Assembly: GCF_935822925.1 (NCBI RefSeq)
Contig: NZ_CAKXZS010000030.1
Span: 121,553-185,552 of the forward strand
Length of the DNA: 64,000 bases
Origin: Mesorhizobium ventifaucium
GTDB lineage: Bacteria; Pseudomonadota; Alphaproteobacteria; Rhizobiales; Rhizobiaceae
Direction of reading: 5' to 3'
Shown here in pieces: positions 8,233 to 16,951 of the stretch. Position 1 is the first letter of the stretch, and every line of letters begins with the position of its first letter. The position numbers and the translations under genes were made by a program. The notes beneath the pieces were generated by a model. The model saw nothing but the letters and a program-made list of their open reading frames with translations. It was not told where the DNA came from and did no database searches.

Positions 8233-9045
8233 ATGACCAACGATTCTCCAAAGGGAGGCGCCATCCCCGCGTCCGTTCCGACGATCGACGCAAAAGCGGA
8301 GCCGACGCTTCGCTACGCCGAGGCCGAGGTGTTCTACACCGAGGCGATCCGCGAACTCAGCGCGACGGACATTCCCTTTCTTGTCGCCGGCACCTACGCG
8401 GTGAGCGCCTACACCGGCGTCACGCGCCAGACGAAGGATCTCGACATTTTCTGCAAGGCCGGCGATTACGCCCGCATCCTTGCCCATTTCAAGCAGGCCG
8501 GCTATGCGGTCGAGATATTGGATGACCGGTGGCTCGGCAAGGTCTTCAAGGGCACGCATTTCTTTGACGTCATATTCGCATCGGCGAACGGAACCATGCC
8601 TGTCAGCGACGAGTGGCTGGAGCACGCAAGGCAAATCGATTTGCTGGGCAGCCGGGTGCGGATCGTCGGTCCGACGGAGCTTATCTGGTCCAAGTGCTTC
8701 ATCCAGGACAGAGGCCGCCATGACGGCGCTGACATCGCTCACACCCTCCTCAAAGCGCAGGATCAGATCGACTGGCACCGGCTCCTTTCCTACCTCGAAG
8801 TTCACTGGGAGGTCCTGTTGATGCAGCTTCTGAATTTCCGATGGATCTATCCGAGCGAGCGCGACCATGTTCCCGCTTGGCTGCTCGACGAATTGCTTGA
8901 CCGGCTCGCCAAGCAGAGGGAGTTGCCTACCCCCCGGATGAAAATCTGCCGCGGGCGTCTGCTTTCGCCGACCGACTACGAGATCGACGTCAAGGAATGG
9001 GGCTTTGCCGGCGTCGGCGGAACAGGAGAATTTCGCGATGGCTGA
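8233..9045 (+). CDS. Minimal nucleotidyltransferase-fold protein
   Basis: The product is 270 aa from the ATG at 8233, with a longer alternative TTG start at 8182. The segment FLVAGTYAVSAYTGVTRQTK then DLDIF gives the nucleotidyltransferase signature: a glycine-containing turn followed by a D-x-D metal site about 20 residues on. Further on are HFFDVIFAS, the likely third carboxylate, and VGPTELIWSKCF. The architecture resembles AbiEii/DUF6036-type NTases. It overlaps the start of a calcineurin-like phosphoesterase by 8 bp, so the two are translationally linked. Target (RNA, protein or small molecule) is unknown; no AbiEi-like partner is seen. Confidence 0.75.
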   Translation: MTNDSPKGGAIPASVPTIDAKAEPTLRYAEAEVFYTEAIRELSATDIPFLVAGTYAVSAYTGVTRQTKDLDIFCKAGDYARILAHFKQAGYAVEILDDRWLGKVFKGTHFFDVIFASANGTMPVSDEWLEHARQIDLLGSRVRIVGPTELIWSKCFIQDRGRHDGADIAHTLLKAQDQIDWHRLLSYLEVHWEVLLMQLLNFRWIYPSERDHVPAWLLDELLDRLAKQRELPTPRMKICRGRLLSPTDYEIDVKEWGFAGVGGTGEFRDG

Positions 9046-9790
9046 GAGGAACGAAGCTGCCATCGCAACAACCGAGACAGGCCGCACAGTCAGGATTGCG
9101 GCTGTTGGCGACCTGCACGTGCAGGAAGACGCCCAGGCCTCCTGTCGTGACCTCTTCCGGGAAATTTCGCGCGAAGCAGACGTTCTCGTGCTCACTGGCG
9201 ATCTCACCAATCTCGGCAAACCGCGCGAAGCCGAAATCCTCGCTGAGGATTTACGCACCTGCACGATCCCGGTTGTCGCCGTGCTCGGCAACCACGACTA
9301 TGAATCCGGCGCGGTCGAGGACGTCGCCCACATTCTTCGGCAGGCGGGCGTCCATCTTCTTGACGGCCAGACGACGGAAATCAAGCAGGTCGGCTTTGTC
9401 GGCGTGAAGGGTTTCGTTGGCGGTTTTGGATCACGCATGCTCGGCTCCTTCGGCGAGCCGGCGATCAAGGCGATGGTCGCCGAAAGCGTCAGCGAATCGA
9501 TGCGGCTCGAAAACGCAATGCGGCAGGTCCGCACCGAGCGCACGCTTGTCGTCCTGCACTACGCTCCGGTGGTCGAGACGGTCGCTGGTGAGCCATTGGA
9601 GATTTTTCCGTTCCTGGGCTCGTCGCGGCTGGCGGAGACGATCGATCGGTTCAAGGTCAGCGCGGTGGTGCATGGCCACGCGCATCGCGGCGTCTATGAA
9701 GGTCGCACGCCGGGCGGCGCCCCGGTGTATAACGTCGCCATGCACGTGGCCAAGCCGACCGGCCGTCCCTACGCCTTGCTCGAAATCTGA
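9038..9790 (+). CDS. Calcineurin-like metallophosphoesterase
   Basis: The product is 250 aa from the ATG at 9038, preceded by AGGAGA. All metallophosphoesterase blocks are present in order: GDLHV (about residue 24), TGDLTN, GNHDYE, a His-containing LHYAP and GHAHRG near the C-terminus. The family uses two metal ions to hydrolyse phosphomono- or diesters. It overlaps the upstream nucleotidyltransferase by 8 bp, which suggests opposing or sequential chemistry on one substrate, for example addition and removal of a nucleotide group. That pairing is an inference from gene order. Confidence 0.88.
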   Translation: MAERNEAAIATTETGRTVRIAAVGDLHVQEDAQASCRDLFREISREADVLVLTGDLTNLGKPREAEILAEDLRTCTIPVVAVLGNHDYESGAVEDVAHILRQAGVHLLDGQTTEIKQVGFVGVKGFVGGFGSRMLGSFGEPAIKAMVAESVSESMRLENAMRQVRTERTLVVLHYAPVVETVAGEPLEIFPFLGSSRLAETIDRFKVSAVVHGHAHRGVYEGRTPGGAPVYNVAMHVAKPTGRPYALLEI

Positions 9791-9805
9791 ACACCCCGCG
9801 CCTCG

Positions 9806-10996
9806 TCAGCGATCGATCTCGCCGAACACGATATCGAGCGATCCGATGATCGCAGCGACATCGGCGATCATGTGCCCTCGCGACAGAAAATCCATCGCCT
9901 GCAGATGGGCAAAGGATGGCGCGCGGATCTTGCATCGATAGGGAGTATTGCTGCCGTTCGAAACCAGGTAGACGCCGAACTCGCCCTTCGGCGCCTCCAC
10001 CGCGGCATAGACCTCTCCGGCGGGCACGCGAATACCCTCCGTGTAGAGTTTGAAATGGTGGATGGTCGCTTCCATCGAGCGTTTCATTGTCGCCCGCGGC
10101 GGCGGCGTGATCTTGTGGTTCGGAATTGCCACCGGCCCTTGGCCTTCGGGCGATCGCAGTTTCTCCAGGCATTGCTTCATGATCCGCACCGACTGGCGCA
10201 TTTCCTCCATGCGGACGAGATAGCGGTCGTAACAGTCGCCGTGCTTGCCGACGGGAATGTCGAAATCCATCTCGGGGTAGCATTCATACGGCTGCGCCTT
10301 GCGCAAATCCCATGCTGCGCCCGAGCCGCGCAGCATGGGGCCGGAGAAGCCCCAGGCCCAGGCGTCATCGAGGCCGATCACGCCGACATCGACATTGCGC
10401 TGCTTGAAGATGCGGTTTTCGGTGAGCAATTCGTCGAGGTTGCCGCAAACCTTGAGGAACGGATCGCAGAAATTCCAGATATCGTCCAAGAGCTTCGCAG
10501 GCAGGTCCTGGTGCACGCCGCCGACCCTGAAATAATTCGCATGCATGCGGGCGCCGGAGGCGCGCTCGTAGAACACCATCAGCCTCTCGCGCTCGGCAAA
10601 ACCCCAGAGCGGCGGGGTCAGCGCGCCGATATCCATGGCCTGCGTCGTGACGTTGAGGAGATGCGACAAGAGCCGTCCGATTTCGCAAAACAGAACACGG
10701 ATGAGCTGTCCGCGCTTCGGCACCGATATTTCGAGCAGCTTCTCGGCGGCGAGGCAGAACGCGTGCTCCTGGTTCATCGGCGCGACATAGTCGAGCCGGT
10801 CGAAATAGGGCAGGGCCTGCAGATAGTTCTTGTACTCGATCAGTTTTTCCGTGCCGCGGTGGAGCAGGCCGATATGGGGATCGGCGCGGTCGACGATCTC
10901 GCCGTCCAGTTCCAGCACCAGGCGCAGCACACCGTGAGCAGAGGGATGCTGCGGCCCGAAGTTGAGGGTGAAGTTGCGAACTGCGGCTTCGACCAT
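9806..10996 (-). CDS. nuoD: NADH-quinone oxidoreductase subunit D (49-kDa), isolated copy
   Basis: The 396 aa product from the ATG at 10996 has the full family length. It begins with NFTLNFGPQHPSAHGVLRLV and includes IGLLHRGTEKLIEYK, CEIGRLLSHLLNVTTQAMD, GGVHQDLPAKLLDDI and the C-terminal GSLDIVFGEIDR, all typical of NuoD. The protein forms part of the quinone-binding connection of complex I. Unusually, no other nuo gene is nearby: neighbours are a phosphoesterase and a secreted hypothetical. This suggests a second orphan copy beside a nuo operon elsewhere, or a subunit for an alternative hydrogenase-like complex. Confidence 0.92.
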   Translation of the reverse strand: MVEAAVRNFTLNFGPQHPSAHGVLRLVLELDGEIVDRADPHIGLLHRGTEKLIEYKNYLQALPYFDRLDYVAPMNQEHAFCLAAEKLLEISVPKRGQLIRVLFCEIGRLLSHLLNVTTQAMDIGALTPPLWGFAERERLMVFYERASGARMHANYFRVGGVHQDLPAKLLDDIWNFCDPFLKVCGNLDELLTENRIFKQRNVDVGVIGLDDAWAWGFSGPMLRGSGAAWDLRKAQPYECYPEMDFDIPVGKHGDCYDRYLVRMEEMRQSVRIMKQCLEKLRSPEGQGPVAIPNHKITPPPRATMKRSMEATIHHFKLYTEGIRVPAGEVYAAVEAPKGEFGVYLVSNGSNTPYRCKIRAPSFAHLQAMDFLSRGHMIADVAAIIGSLDIVFGEIDR

Positions 10997-11082
10997 GGCG
11001 CTGCTCCGCTGTACCGGGTTTTCAGGACCGAAGCCGCGTGCTCCGGCCTGCCACGCCCGAACCACCGATCAGGTCCCGCCAA

Positions 11083-11529
11083 TCACGTGGTTGTCTGGAT
11101 GATCAGCGTCAGCATGCCGTCGCCATCGATGTTGGCAGCGACGACTTGCGAGGAATCCAGCCCGTTCGCCGCCAGCGCCGTTGCTGCCTGCGGCGACGCA
11201 TCGATCGAGCTCTGCAGGGTAAGCAGATCTTCAACGCTGGTCTGGGTGATCACCGCCTCGGCTTGTGTCTTGAGTTCCGGAGGCAAATCCTCGAGGGCGA
11301 CGATGGCAATGCCAGTGAAGTTCTGGTCGGTGAAATCCTGATCCGGCAAGGCCTGGTCGGGCAAGGCTTGGTCGGGCGGCGTTTGATCAGGCAGGGTTGG
11401 ATCGGGCAGGGCTTCCGGGGCCGGGGGTGCGATCTGGGGAAGCTGCGGGTCGGTGGATTGCGCGTGGATCGGCTGCGCCAGGGCCAACCCCGAAAGAGCG
11501 GCAATTGTCGTCAACATGCGCATGATCAT
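11083..11529 (-). CDS. Secreted hypothetical protein with DQ-LP repeats
   Basis: The 148 aa product has a clean signal peptide (MIMRMLTTIAALSGLALA, cleavage likely after IHA). The mature N-terminus carries short tandem repeats around PDQALPDQALPDQ (residues about 40-70), followed by a folded-looking region EDLPPELKTQAEAVITQ and an end rich in Val, Ile and Thr. The DNA encoding the repeats is itself repeated in 15-bp units. Function unknown; a periplasmic or surface role is inferred from the signal. Confidence 0.7.
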   Translation of the reverse strand: MIMRMLTTIAALSGLALAQPIHAQSTDPQLPQIAPPAPEALPDPTLPDQTPPDQALPDQALPDQDFTDQNFTGIAIVALEDLPPELKTQAEAVITQTSVEDLLTLQSSIDASPQAATALAANGLDSSQVVAANIDGDGMLTLIIQTTT

Positions 11530-11559
11530 TCTTTCCGTTCTCCGATTGCTCGAGGAGGA

Positions 11560-11760
11560 TCACTTGGTGACCAGACAACCATTGTGCCGGATTATGGTTC
11601 CCGGTCCGTCATGGAGATGGCCGTCGGTGGGGTGGAAAGGGAGCCGGCGACGCTCCGCCACCGCGAGGTAGAGCAGCTTGGCATTATCCTCCCCAGCCGA
11701 GATCGCGCTCCGCAACGCGCCGTTCGGTGGCGTCGGCGCGGCGCCTGTGGCTGCGGCCAT
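11560..11760 (-). CDS. Possible small protein overlapping the next gene
   Basis: A 66 aa frame (start MAAATGAAPTPPNGALRS, end RHNGCLVTK) overlaps the 74 aa gene upstream in another frame. The ending looks protein-like (LLYLAVAERRRLPF), but there is no clear ribosome site and no recognised domain. It could be the true continuation of the upstream gene after a frameshift. Confidence 0.3.
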   Translation of the reverse strand: MAAATGAAPTPPNGALRSAISAGEDNAKLLYLAVAERRRLPFHPTDGHLHDGPGTIIRHNGCLVTK

Positions 11761-11908
11761 CGTTGAGAAAGTCGGCGATCCTTGCCGCCGATTTCGCCGA
11801 GGCGAAGGTGAGCAGCCGATTGTGATGGACGACGGGCACGCCGGTCTCATTGTCCCAGATCTCGAACCGGCAGCTTGGGTTCGGTATGGCTTCGAAACGG
11901 ATCTTCAT
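11684..11908 (-). CDS. Small hypothetical protein (74 aa)
   Basis: The first 50 residues look like a genuine compact domain (MKIRFEAIPNPSCRFEIWDN, then VPVVHHNRLLTFASAKSAAR). The last 20 are Arg-rich and less convincing. A weak GGGA precedes the ATG. No family is recognised. The competing overlapping frame to 11560 makes a frameshift near base 11760 possible. Confidence 0.45.
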   Translation of the reverse strand: MKIRFEAIPNPSCRFEIWDNETGVPVVHHNRLLTFASAKSAARIADFLNDGRSHRRRADATERRVAERDLGWGG

Positions 11909-12022
11909 ATCGATGGTCCCGGTGATCGACGGACCGAGGTTCTGCGATCCCGGCTTATGGATGGCTTACGGGCGTTTGGGATTATGCTTTGGCAGCGGGC
12001 GCGGTCGCGTGGGTCGCCTCGG

Positions 12023-13144
12023 TTAGCCTGCCTTTGGCGCGAGGCGCTTCGCGACATGATCGGCGATCGCCAGGCTTGAGGTCAGGCCGGGGCTCTCGAT
12101 GCCGAACAGATTGACCAGGGCCTCGACGCCGTGCACCGCCGCGTCCTGGACGATGAAGTCGGCATTGGCTTCGCCGGGACCGGACAGCTTCGGCCGGATG
12201 CCGCTATAGGCCGGCTGCAGGCTGCCATCGGCCAGGTCCGGCCAGTATTTGCGGATCTGGTCGTAGAAGCGCTCGCCACGCGCTGGATCGACGCGATAGT
12301 CGAGTGTCTTGGTCCATTCGACGTCAGGCCCGAAGCGGGCGACGCCATCGAGGTCGAGCGTCAGATGGACGCCGAGCCCGCCGGCTTCGGGCACGGGATA
12401 GACCAGCCGCGAGAACGGCGCCCGGCCCGCGACCGAGAAATAATTGCCCTTGGCAAAGCGAAGTCTTGGCACGAATCGCGCGTCGAGCCCGTCAAGCGAG
12501 CCGGCAAGTGCCGTGGCGCCAAGCCCGGCGGCGTTGATGAAGCGTGTGGTGGCGATTTCAAAGCGCTCGCCGCTGGTGCTGTCGACCGTGTCGAGCACGA
12601 TGCGCCCACCCTCGATGCGGCCGCAGACGATGCGGGTGTTGAGGCTGAGCGCCGCCCCGTGCTCCTCGGCGTCGCCCAGCAGCGCAAGCATCAGGGCATG
12701 GCTGTCGATGATGCCGGTGGCGGGAGACAAAAGGGCCGCCGTGCACCGCAGCTTCGGCTCCAGCCTGCGCGCCTCTGCTGCGGTCAAGGGCGTCAAATCG
12801 CCCGCGCCGCAAGCAGAGGCGTTGGCCAGGATGGAAGCGAGCACTGGTTCCTGTTCAGCATCCGTGGCGACGATGAGCTTGCCGCAGCGCGCATGCGGCA
12901 CCGCCCGCTCCTGGCAATAGCGGTAGAGCATTTCGCGGCCTGCCACGCAGAGCCGGGCCTTCAGCGATCCGGCCGGATAGTGGATTCCGGCATGGATGAC
13001 CTCGGAATTACGCGAGCTAATCCCGGTGCCGATGGCGTTCTCGGCCTCGAGGATCAGGGTGTCCATGCCGCGCCGCGCCGTCTCTCGCGCGATCGCGAGG
13101 CCGATGGCGCCGGCGCCGGCAACGATGCAGTCGACATGGTCCAC
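12023..13144 (-). CDS. FAD-dependent oxidoreductase, L-2-hydroxyglutarate oxidase (LhgO)-like
   Basis: The 373 aa product begins with a Rossmann FAD-binding motif (CIVAGAGAIGLAIARETARRG), then SSRNSEVIHAGIHYP around residue 43-58, which is strongly characteristic of L-2-hydroxyglutarate dehydrogenase/oxidase proteins. Later come FINAAGLGA and YSGIRPKLSG. The enzyme would oxidise L-2-hydroxyglutarate, or a related 2-hydroxyacid, to the 2-oxoacid and pass electrons to quinone or oxygen. Substrate assignment is by family resemblance only. A short frame ends 2 bp upstream of its start, and the gene is divergent from an aminotransferase. Confidence 0.8.
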   Translation of the reverse strand: MDHVDCIVAGAGAIGLAIARETARRGMDTLILEAENAIGTGISSRNSEVIHAGIHYPAGSLKARLCVAGREMLYRYCQERAVPHARCGKLIVATDAEQEPVLASILANASACGAGDLTPLTAAEARRLEPKLRCTAALLSPATGIIDSHALMLALLGDAEEHGAALSLNTRIVCGRIEGGRIVLDTVDSTSGERFEIATTRFINAAGLGATALAGSLDGLDARFVPRLRFAKGNYFSVAGRAPFSRLVYPVPEAGGLGVHLTLDLDGVARFGPDVEWTKTLDYRVDPARGERFYDQIRKYWPDLADGSLQPAYSGIRPKLSGPGEANADFIVQDAAVHGVEALVNLFGIESPGLTSSLAIADHVAKRLAPKAG

Positions 13145-13146
13145 GA

Positions 13147-13269
13147 TCAGGCCACCTCAGGCTTGATGTTGTGCCTGGTGAGCCGTTCGGGAATCAAGTC
13201 TTGGCGATGCGCACAGCCGGCTTGGCGCAGGTTCTCGCGTTCCGCAGCCTCGAAGCTGAAATTCTGCAT
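13147..13269 (-). CDS. Possible 40-aa upstream peptide
   Basis: A short frame (start MQNFSFEAAERENLRQAG, end NIKPEVA) has GGACGGAAG upstream of its ATG and stops 2 bp before the flavoprotein start, as a coupled leader would. No family is recognised. It may instead be untranslated leader. Confidence 0.35.
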   Translation of the reverse strand: MQNFSFEAAERENLRQAGCAHRQDLIPERLTRHNIKPEVA

Positions 13270-13413
13270 GTCTTCCGTCCATCCGCCAGCCCTTCCGAAA
13301 TGGCTTGACACCCTTACAAGAAACGGATGCACCAAACAGCATTAATTCAGAGGCCGATGCGCGCGCCGAACGGCGGCAGGACGCACGTCCCGGCATGCAG
13401 GACAGGAGCCATC

Positions 13414-14790
13414 ATGGACGCTCGACCGAATTCTCCCGAAGCCCGCGACATCAGCTACCATATGCACGGCTACACCAATGCCCGCAAGCATGAGGAAGCA
13501 GGGCCACTCGTCATCGAGAAGGGCGACGGCATCTATGTCGAGGATCTCGCCGGCAACCGCTATATCGAGGCGATGGCCGGGCTTTGGAGCGTCGCGGTCG
13601 GCTTTTCGGAGAAGCGGCTGGTCGATGCGGCGGTGCGCCAGATGTCCAAGCTGCCTTACTATCACGACTTCGGCTCCAAATCGCATTCGCCGCTGATCGA
13701 TCTCGCCGAGAAGCTAGTGCAGATGGCGCCAGTGCCGATGAGCAAGGCGTATTTCACCAATTCCGGCTCCGAGGCCAACGATACGGCTATGAAGATGATC
13801 TGGTACCGGTCGAATGCGATCGGCCAGCCGGCACGCAAGAAGATCATCAGCCGCAATCGCGGCTATCACGGCGTCACCATTGCCGCGGCAAGCCTGACCG
13901 GCCTGCCCAACAACCATACTTCCTTCGACCTGCCGATTGCCAATGTGCTGCATACGGCGACGCCGCACCATTGGCGCGATGGGTTGCCAAATGAAAGCGA
14001 AGCGCAGTTTTCGAGCCGGCTTGCCGACGACTTGGAAAAGCTGATCTTCGCCGAGGGCCCGGAAACCATCGCCGCCTTCTTCGGCGAGCCGATCATGGGC
14101 GCCGGCGGCGTCATCGTTCCCCCGGCCGGCTATTGGGAGAAGATCCAGGCGGTCCTGTCGAAGTACGACATCCTGCTCGTCGCCGACGAGGTGATCTGCG
14201 GCTTTGGTCGAACAGGCGAGATGTTCGGCTCGCAGACCTTCGGCATCAGGCCGGACATCATGGTGCTGTCGAAGCAGATTTCTTCGTCCTACCTGCCAAT
14301 CTCGGCCTTGCTGATCAACGAAAAGGTTTTCGAGCCGATTGCCGACGAAAGCAATCGCATCGGCACCTTCGGCCACGGCTTCACCGGCGGCGGCCATCCC
14401 GTTGCGGCGGCAGTCGCGTTCGAGAACCTGAAGCTGATCGAGGAGCGCGACCTTGTCGGCAATGCGCGCACGGTCGGCGCGCATATGCAGAAGCGGCTGC
14501 GCAACTTCGCTTCGCACCCGCTTGTCGGCGAGGTGCGCGGCGTCGGCCTGATCGCTGCGGTCGAACTGGTCGGCGACAAGGCGAACAAGACGCCGTGGGA
14601 GGCGGCCGGCGCGCTGGGCGGGCTCGTCAACGGTTTTATGCAGCAGAATGGCGTCATCTCGCGCAACATGGGCGACGCGCTGGCTTTCTGCCCGCCGCTG
14701 ATCATCACCGAGCCACAGGTCGATGAGATGATCGACGCGTTCGAAAGATCGCTTGAAGCCGCGGTCAGGCAGGTCGCATCACCGAGCTGA
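13414..14790 (+). CDS. Class III (omega) aminotransferase, PLP-dependent
   Basis: The 458 aa product uses the ATG at 13414, after ACAGGAG. Family marks are the NSGSEANDTAMKMIWYRSNA segment, the YHGVTIAAASLTG turn, ADEVICGFGRTGEMFG with the PLP-contacting Asp, and the Schiff-base Lys at residue 287 in VLSKQISSSY. The protein resembles omega-amino-acid:pyruvate transaminases and a paralogue encoded at 16952-18331. These enzymes move a terminal or beta/gamma amino group from substrates such as taurine, beta-alanine, GABA or diaminobutyrate to pyruvate or 2-oxoglutarate. Closeness to the ectoine genes suggests use in that pathway, but the exact substrate is not evident. Confidence 0.9.
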   Translation: MDARPNSPEARDISYHMHGYTNARKHEEAGPLVIEKGDGIYVEDLAGNRYIEAMAGLWSVAVGFSEKRLVDAAVRQMSKLPYYHDFGSKSHSPLIDLAEKLVQMAPVPMSKAYFTNSGSEANDTAMKMIWYRSNAIGQPARKKIISRNRGYHGVTIAAASLTGLPNNHTSFDLPIANVLHTATPHHWRDGLPNESEAQFSSRLADDLEKLIFAEGPETIAAFFGEPIMGAGGVIVPPAGYWEKIQAVLSKYDILLVADEVICGFGRTGEMFGSQTFGIRPDIMVLSKQISSSYLPISALLINEKVFEPIADESNRIGTFGHGFTGGGHPVAAAVAFENLKLIEERDLVGNARTVGAHMQKRLRNFASHPLVGEVRGVGLIAAVELVGDKANKTPWEAAGALGGLVNGFMQQNGVISRNMGDALAFCPPLIITEPQVDEMIDAFERSLEAAVRQVASPS

Positions 14791-15223
14791 ACAGGGCAGC
14801 GAAACAAAGAGGCTGAATGGGCGCTGGTGATTGGCGAAAGCCGAAGCGACATCCAATCTCCCCCCTTGCGGGGGAGATGTCCGGCAGGACAGAGGGGGGA
14901 AGGATCGCAACTTCGACTTCAGCCTTGCCAGCCCGAATCAGCTTGAGGGCGTGGCTGCGATCGATTGACAGGTCCGAGGAACAGCACCCCCCTCTGCCTG
15001 CCGGCATCTCCCCCGCAAGGGGAGATCGGCAGCTTCGCTGGCGGCGCCAGCTCGGCAATTGATCTGAAGCGATTGCCCTTGGACCAGACTTGAACATCGT
15101 TCGCGCCGGTGGTACGTCCACCCAATCGACAGGGGCGCTCCGTATTGCCGGGGCTGAGATGGAAGGTGCCAAGCCTTCGGTCCCTCAAGCTGATCTGGGT
15201 AATGCCAGCGGAGCGAGGCGACT
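14791..15223. other. Gene-free interval with an inverted repeat element
   Basis: This interval lies between the aminotransferase and the YkoF gene. It contains the rhizobial-type palindromic element listed separately; the remainder shows only a possible promoter region before YkoF and no coding signal. Confidence 0.6.
14853..15036. repeat. Paired palindromic intergenic element (RIME-like)
   Basis: Two inverted halves are seen. The left half has ATCTCCCCCCTTGCGGGGGA then TCCGGCAGGACAGAGGGGGG; the right half repeats the same words in reverse order and complement (CCCCCCTCTGCCTGCCGGC, then TCTCCCCCGCAAGGGGAGA). Related copies are at 24106-24203, 26449-26619, 40426-40460 and 57384-57432. Elements of this style are scattered through Rhizobium and Mesorhizobium intergenic DNA. 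Confidence 0.85.
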
Positions 15224-15832
15224 ATGTTTTCAGGTGCACAGATTTCCCTGTATCCGATGTGCGACGATTTTGTCGGCGTCATCCTTAGGGCGCTTTCGGC
15301 GATGGACCCCTATCGCCCCAATTTCCGCATCGAAACCGACGACATTTCGACGCTGATCGTCGGCCCGCCGGAACAGCTTTTCCCGGCGATGCGCGATCTG
15401 TTCGCTTCTGCGGCGGCAAGTGGTGTGCATTGCGTTCTGTCGGCGACGGTGTCGCGCGGCTGCCCCGGCGAGCCCGACGATCCGATCTGCACACCGATTT
15501 CCGGCAGCAGCCACGACCTGTCCCTTGCCCAGCGCATCGGCGTGGCGCGGGCGAATGTCGACAGTGCGAAAAAGCTCGGACAAGAGGTCGCCGCGCAGTT
15601 CTCGCTCTATCCGCTCGGCGAGGGCCATCACATGGACGAGATCTACGGCTGCATCGACTTTCTCAAGACCTCCGGCGTCTTCGACAAGTCGAAGAATTTC
15701 TGCACCAAGCTGAGAGGCGACAGCGGACCGGTGTTTGCGACGCTGTCGGAAGCCTTCCTTCGCTTCGGCGCGCCGCAAGGCCATGTTGCGCTTTATCTCA
15801 CCGTGTCGGCGAACAGCCCGAGCCCTTGTTAG
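15224..15832 (+). CDS. YkoF-family thiamine/hydroxymethylpyrimidine-binding protein
   Basis: The 202 aa product contains two tandem ferredoxin-like repeats, each beginning with the same pattern: AQISLYPMCDDFVGVI near residue 4 and AQFSLYPLGEGHHMDEIY near residue 125. Each repeat is followed by IETDDISTLIVGP or FCTKLRGD-type strands. In Bacillus YkoF these repeats bind thiamine or HMP and act with an HMP transporter. No transporter partner is seen here, so a ligand-binding or chaperone role is inferred. The gene is convergent with the frameshifted alcohol dehydrogenase, 8 bp away. Confidence 0.8.
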   Translation: MFSGAQISLYPMCDDFVGVILRALSAMDPYRPNFRIETDDISTLIVGPPEQLFPAMRDLFASAAASGVHCVLSATVSRGCPGEPDDPICTPISGSSHDLSLAQRIGVARANVDSAKKLGQEVAAQFSLYPLGEGHHMDEIYGCIDFLKTSGVFDKSKNFCTKLRGDSGPVFATLSEAFLRFGAPQGHVALYLTVSANSPSPC

Positions 15833-15840
15833 TCTTGTTG

Positions 15841-16942
15841 TCAACGCGTCGCAGAGAGATCCGACACGGCGTCCGGAACGACCACCAGCTTGCCGACAAA
15901 ATCCTTGGCGATGAAATCCGCCTGGGCGCGATGGAAATCGGACAGCTTGTAGACCCCGCCGACCAGCGGCCGGATCTTCTTGTCCTCGATGTAGCGGACG
16001 GAAATCGTGTCGCGTGCCCTGGCTGGAGCCGTGCAGCTGCAATTGCTTGAGGTACATGGTGCGCAGATCGAGCTGCACGACCGGACCGGCAATCGCGCCG
16101 GCCGTGGTGTAGCGGCCTTCGGGCCGAAGGATGCGCAACAGGTCGTTGAAGATCGCACCGCCGACGAGGTCGGCAACCACGTCGATCGGCTGGCCGCCGG
16201 TCGCGTCGTTGACGGCGGCGGGCAGATCGGCGACGCCACGGGTGATCACCGCCTCGGCGCCGATGTCGAGCACCGCCTGTTCCTTGCCCTTGCCGACGAC
16301 GGCATAGGGAATGGCGCCGCGCGCCCGCGCCAATTGCACGATGCCGGAGCCGACGCCGCCCGAGGCGCCGGTGACCAGCACACGCTCGCCGGCCTTCAAT
16401 GCGGCGCGTTCCAGCATCTGTTCGCCGGTAAGGTAAGCGCAGCAGAAGGTGGCGAGTTCGACGTCAGTGAGGGCGGTAGCAACGACATGGGCATTCTCGG
16501 CCGGCACGGTCTGGTACTCGGCATAGCCGCCGTCGCGGCCGTGGCCCATATAGTCGATGTCGGCGAGGGAATCATCGTCGCGGTTGTAGATGGAGAAATC
16601 GACCATCACCCGTTCGCCGATGCGGGCCGAAGAAACACCCTCGCCGACGGCAACGATGTTGCCGACCGTGTCGGTGCCTTGGATACGCGGGAAGGTCAGC
16701 GTATTGCCCTGACGCCGCCAGGTCGACACGGCGGCAGCATCTTCTTCGGTGCCATAGGCGCCCTGGCGCACCCAGACATCGGTGTTGTTCATGCCGCACG
16801 CCGTGACCTTGACCAGAACCTCGCCCGGGGCGGGCGAGGGCACTTTCACGTCGGTGCGATAGACAAGCTTTTCCGGTCCGCCGTGACCGGTCAGCTGCAC
16901 GGCGGCCATAGTGGCGGGGAGGGGTTTGGTTATCGCTTTCAT
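15841..16942 (-). pseudogene. Zinc-independent alcohol dehydrogenase / quinone oxidoreductase, frameshifted near base 16000
   Basis: From 16942 the frame encodes an MDR-family enzyme: HGGPEKLVYR, ACGMNNTDVWVRQGAYG, GTDTVGNIVAVGEGV and the NADP-binding LVTGASGGVGSGIVQLARARG. After LQLHGSSQGTRHDF the frame departs and would run on antisense through YkoF. The correct C-terminus (VRYIEDKKIRPLVGGVYKLS, ending VGKLVVVPDAVSDLSATR) lies in another frame and stops at 15841. One extra base, or two missing, at about 16000 explains this. It is either a recent pseudogene or a sequencing error. It lies 9 bp downstream of the aminotransferase gene in the same direction, so it belongs to that operon. Confidence 0.85.
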
Positions 16943-16951
16943 GTCGGTTCT

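Noticed and set aside
8149..9291. A 380-residue minus-strand open frame
   Set aside because: It is antisense to the nucleotidyltransferase and phosphoesterase genes, both supported by motifs.
9872..11341. A 489-residue plus-strand open frame
   Set aside because: It is antisense to nuoD and the secreted hypothetical gene; no domain is recognisable.
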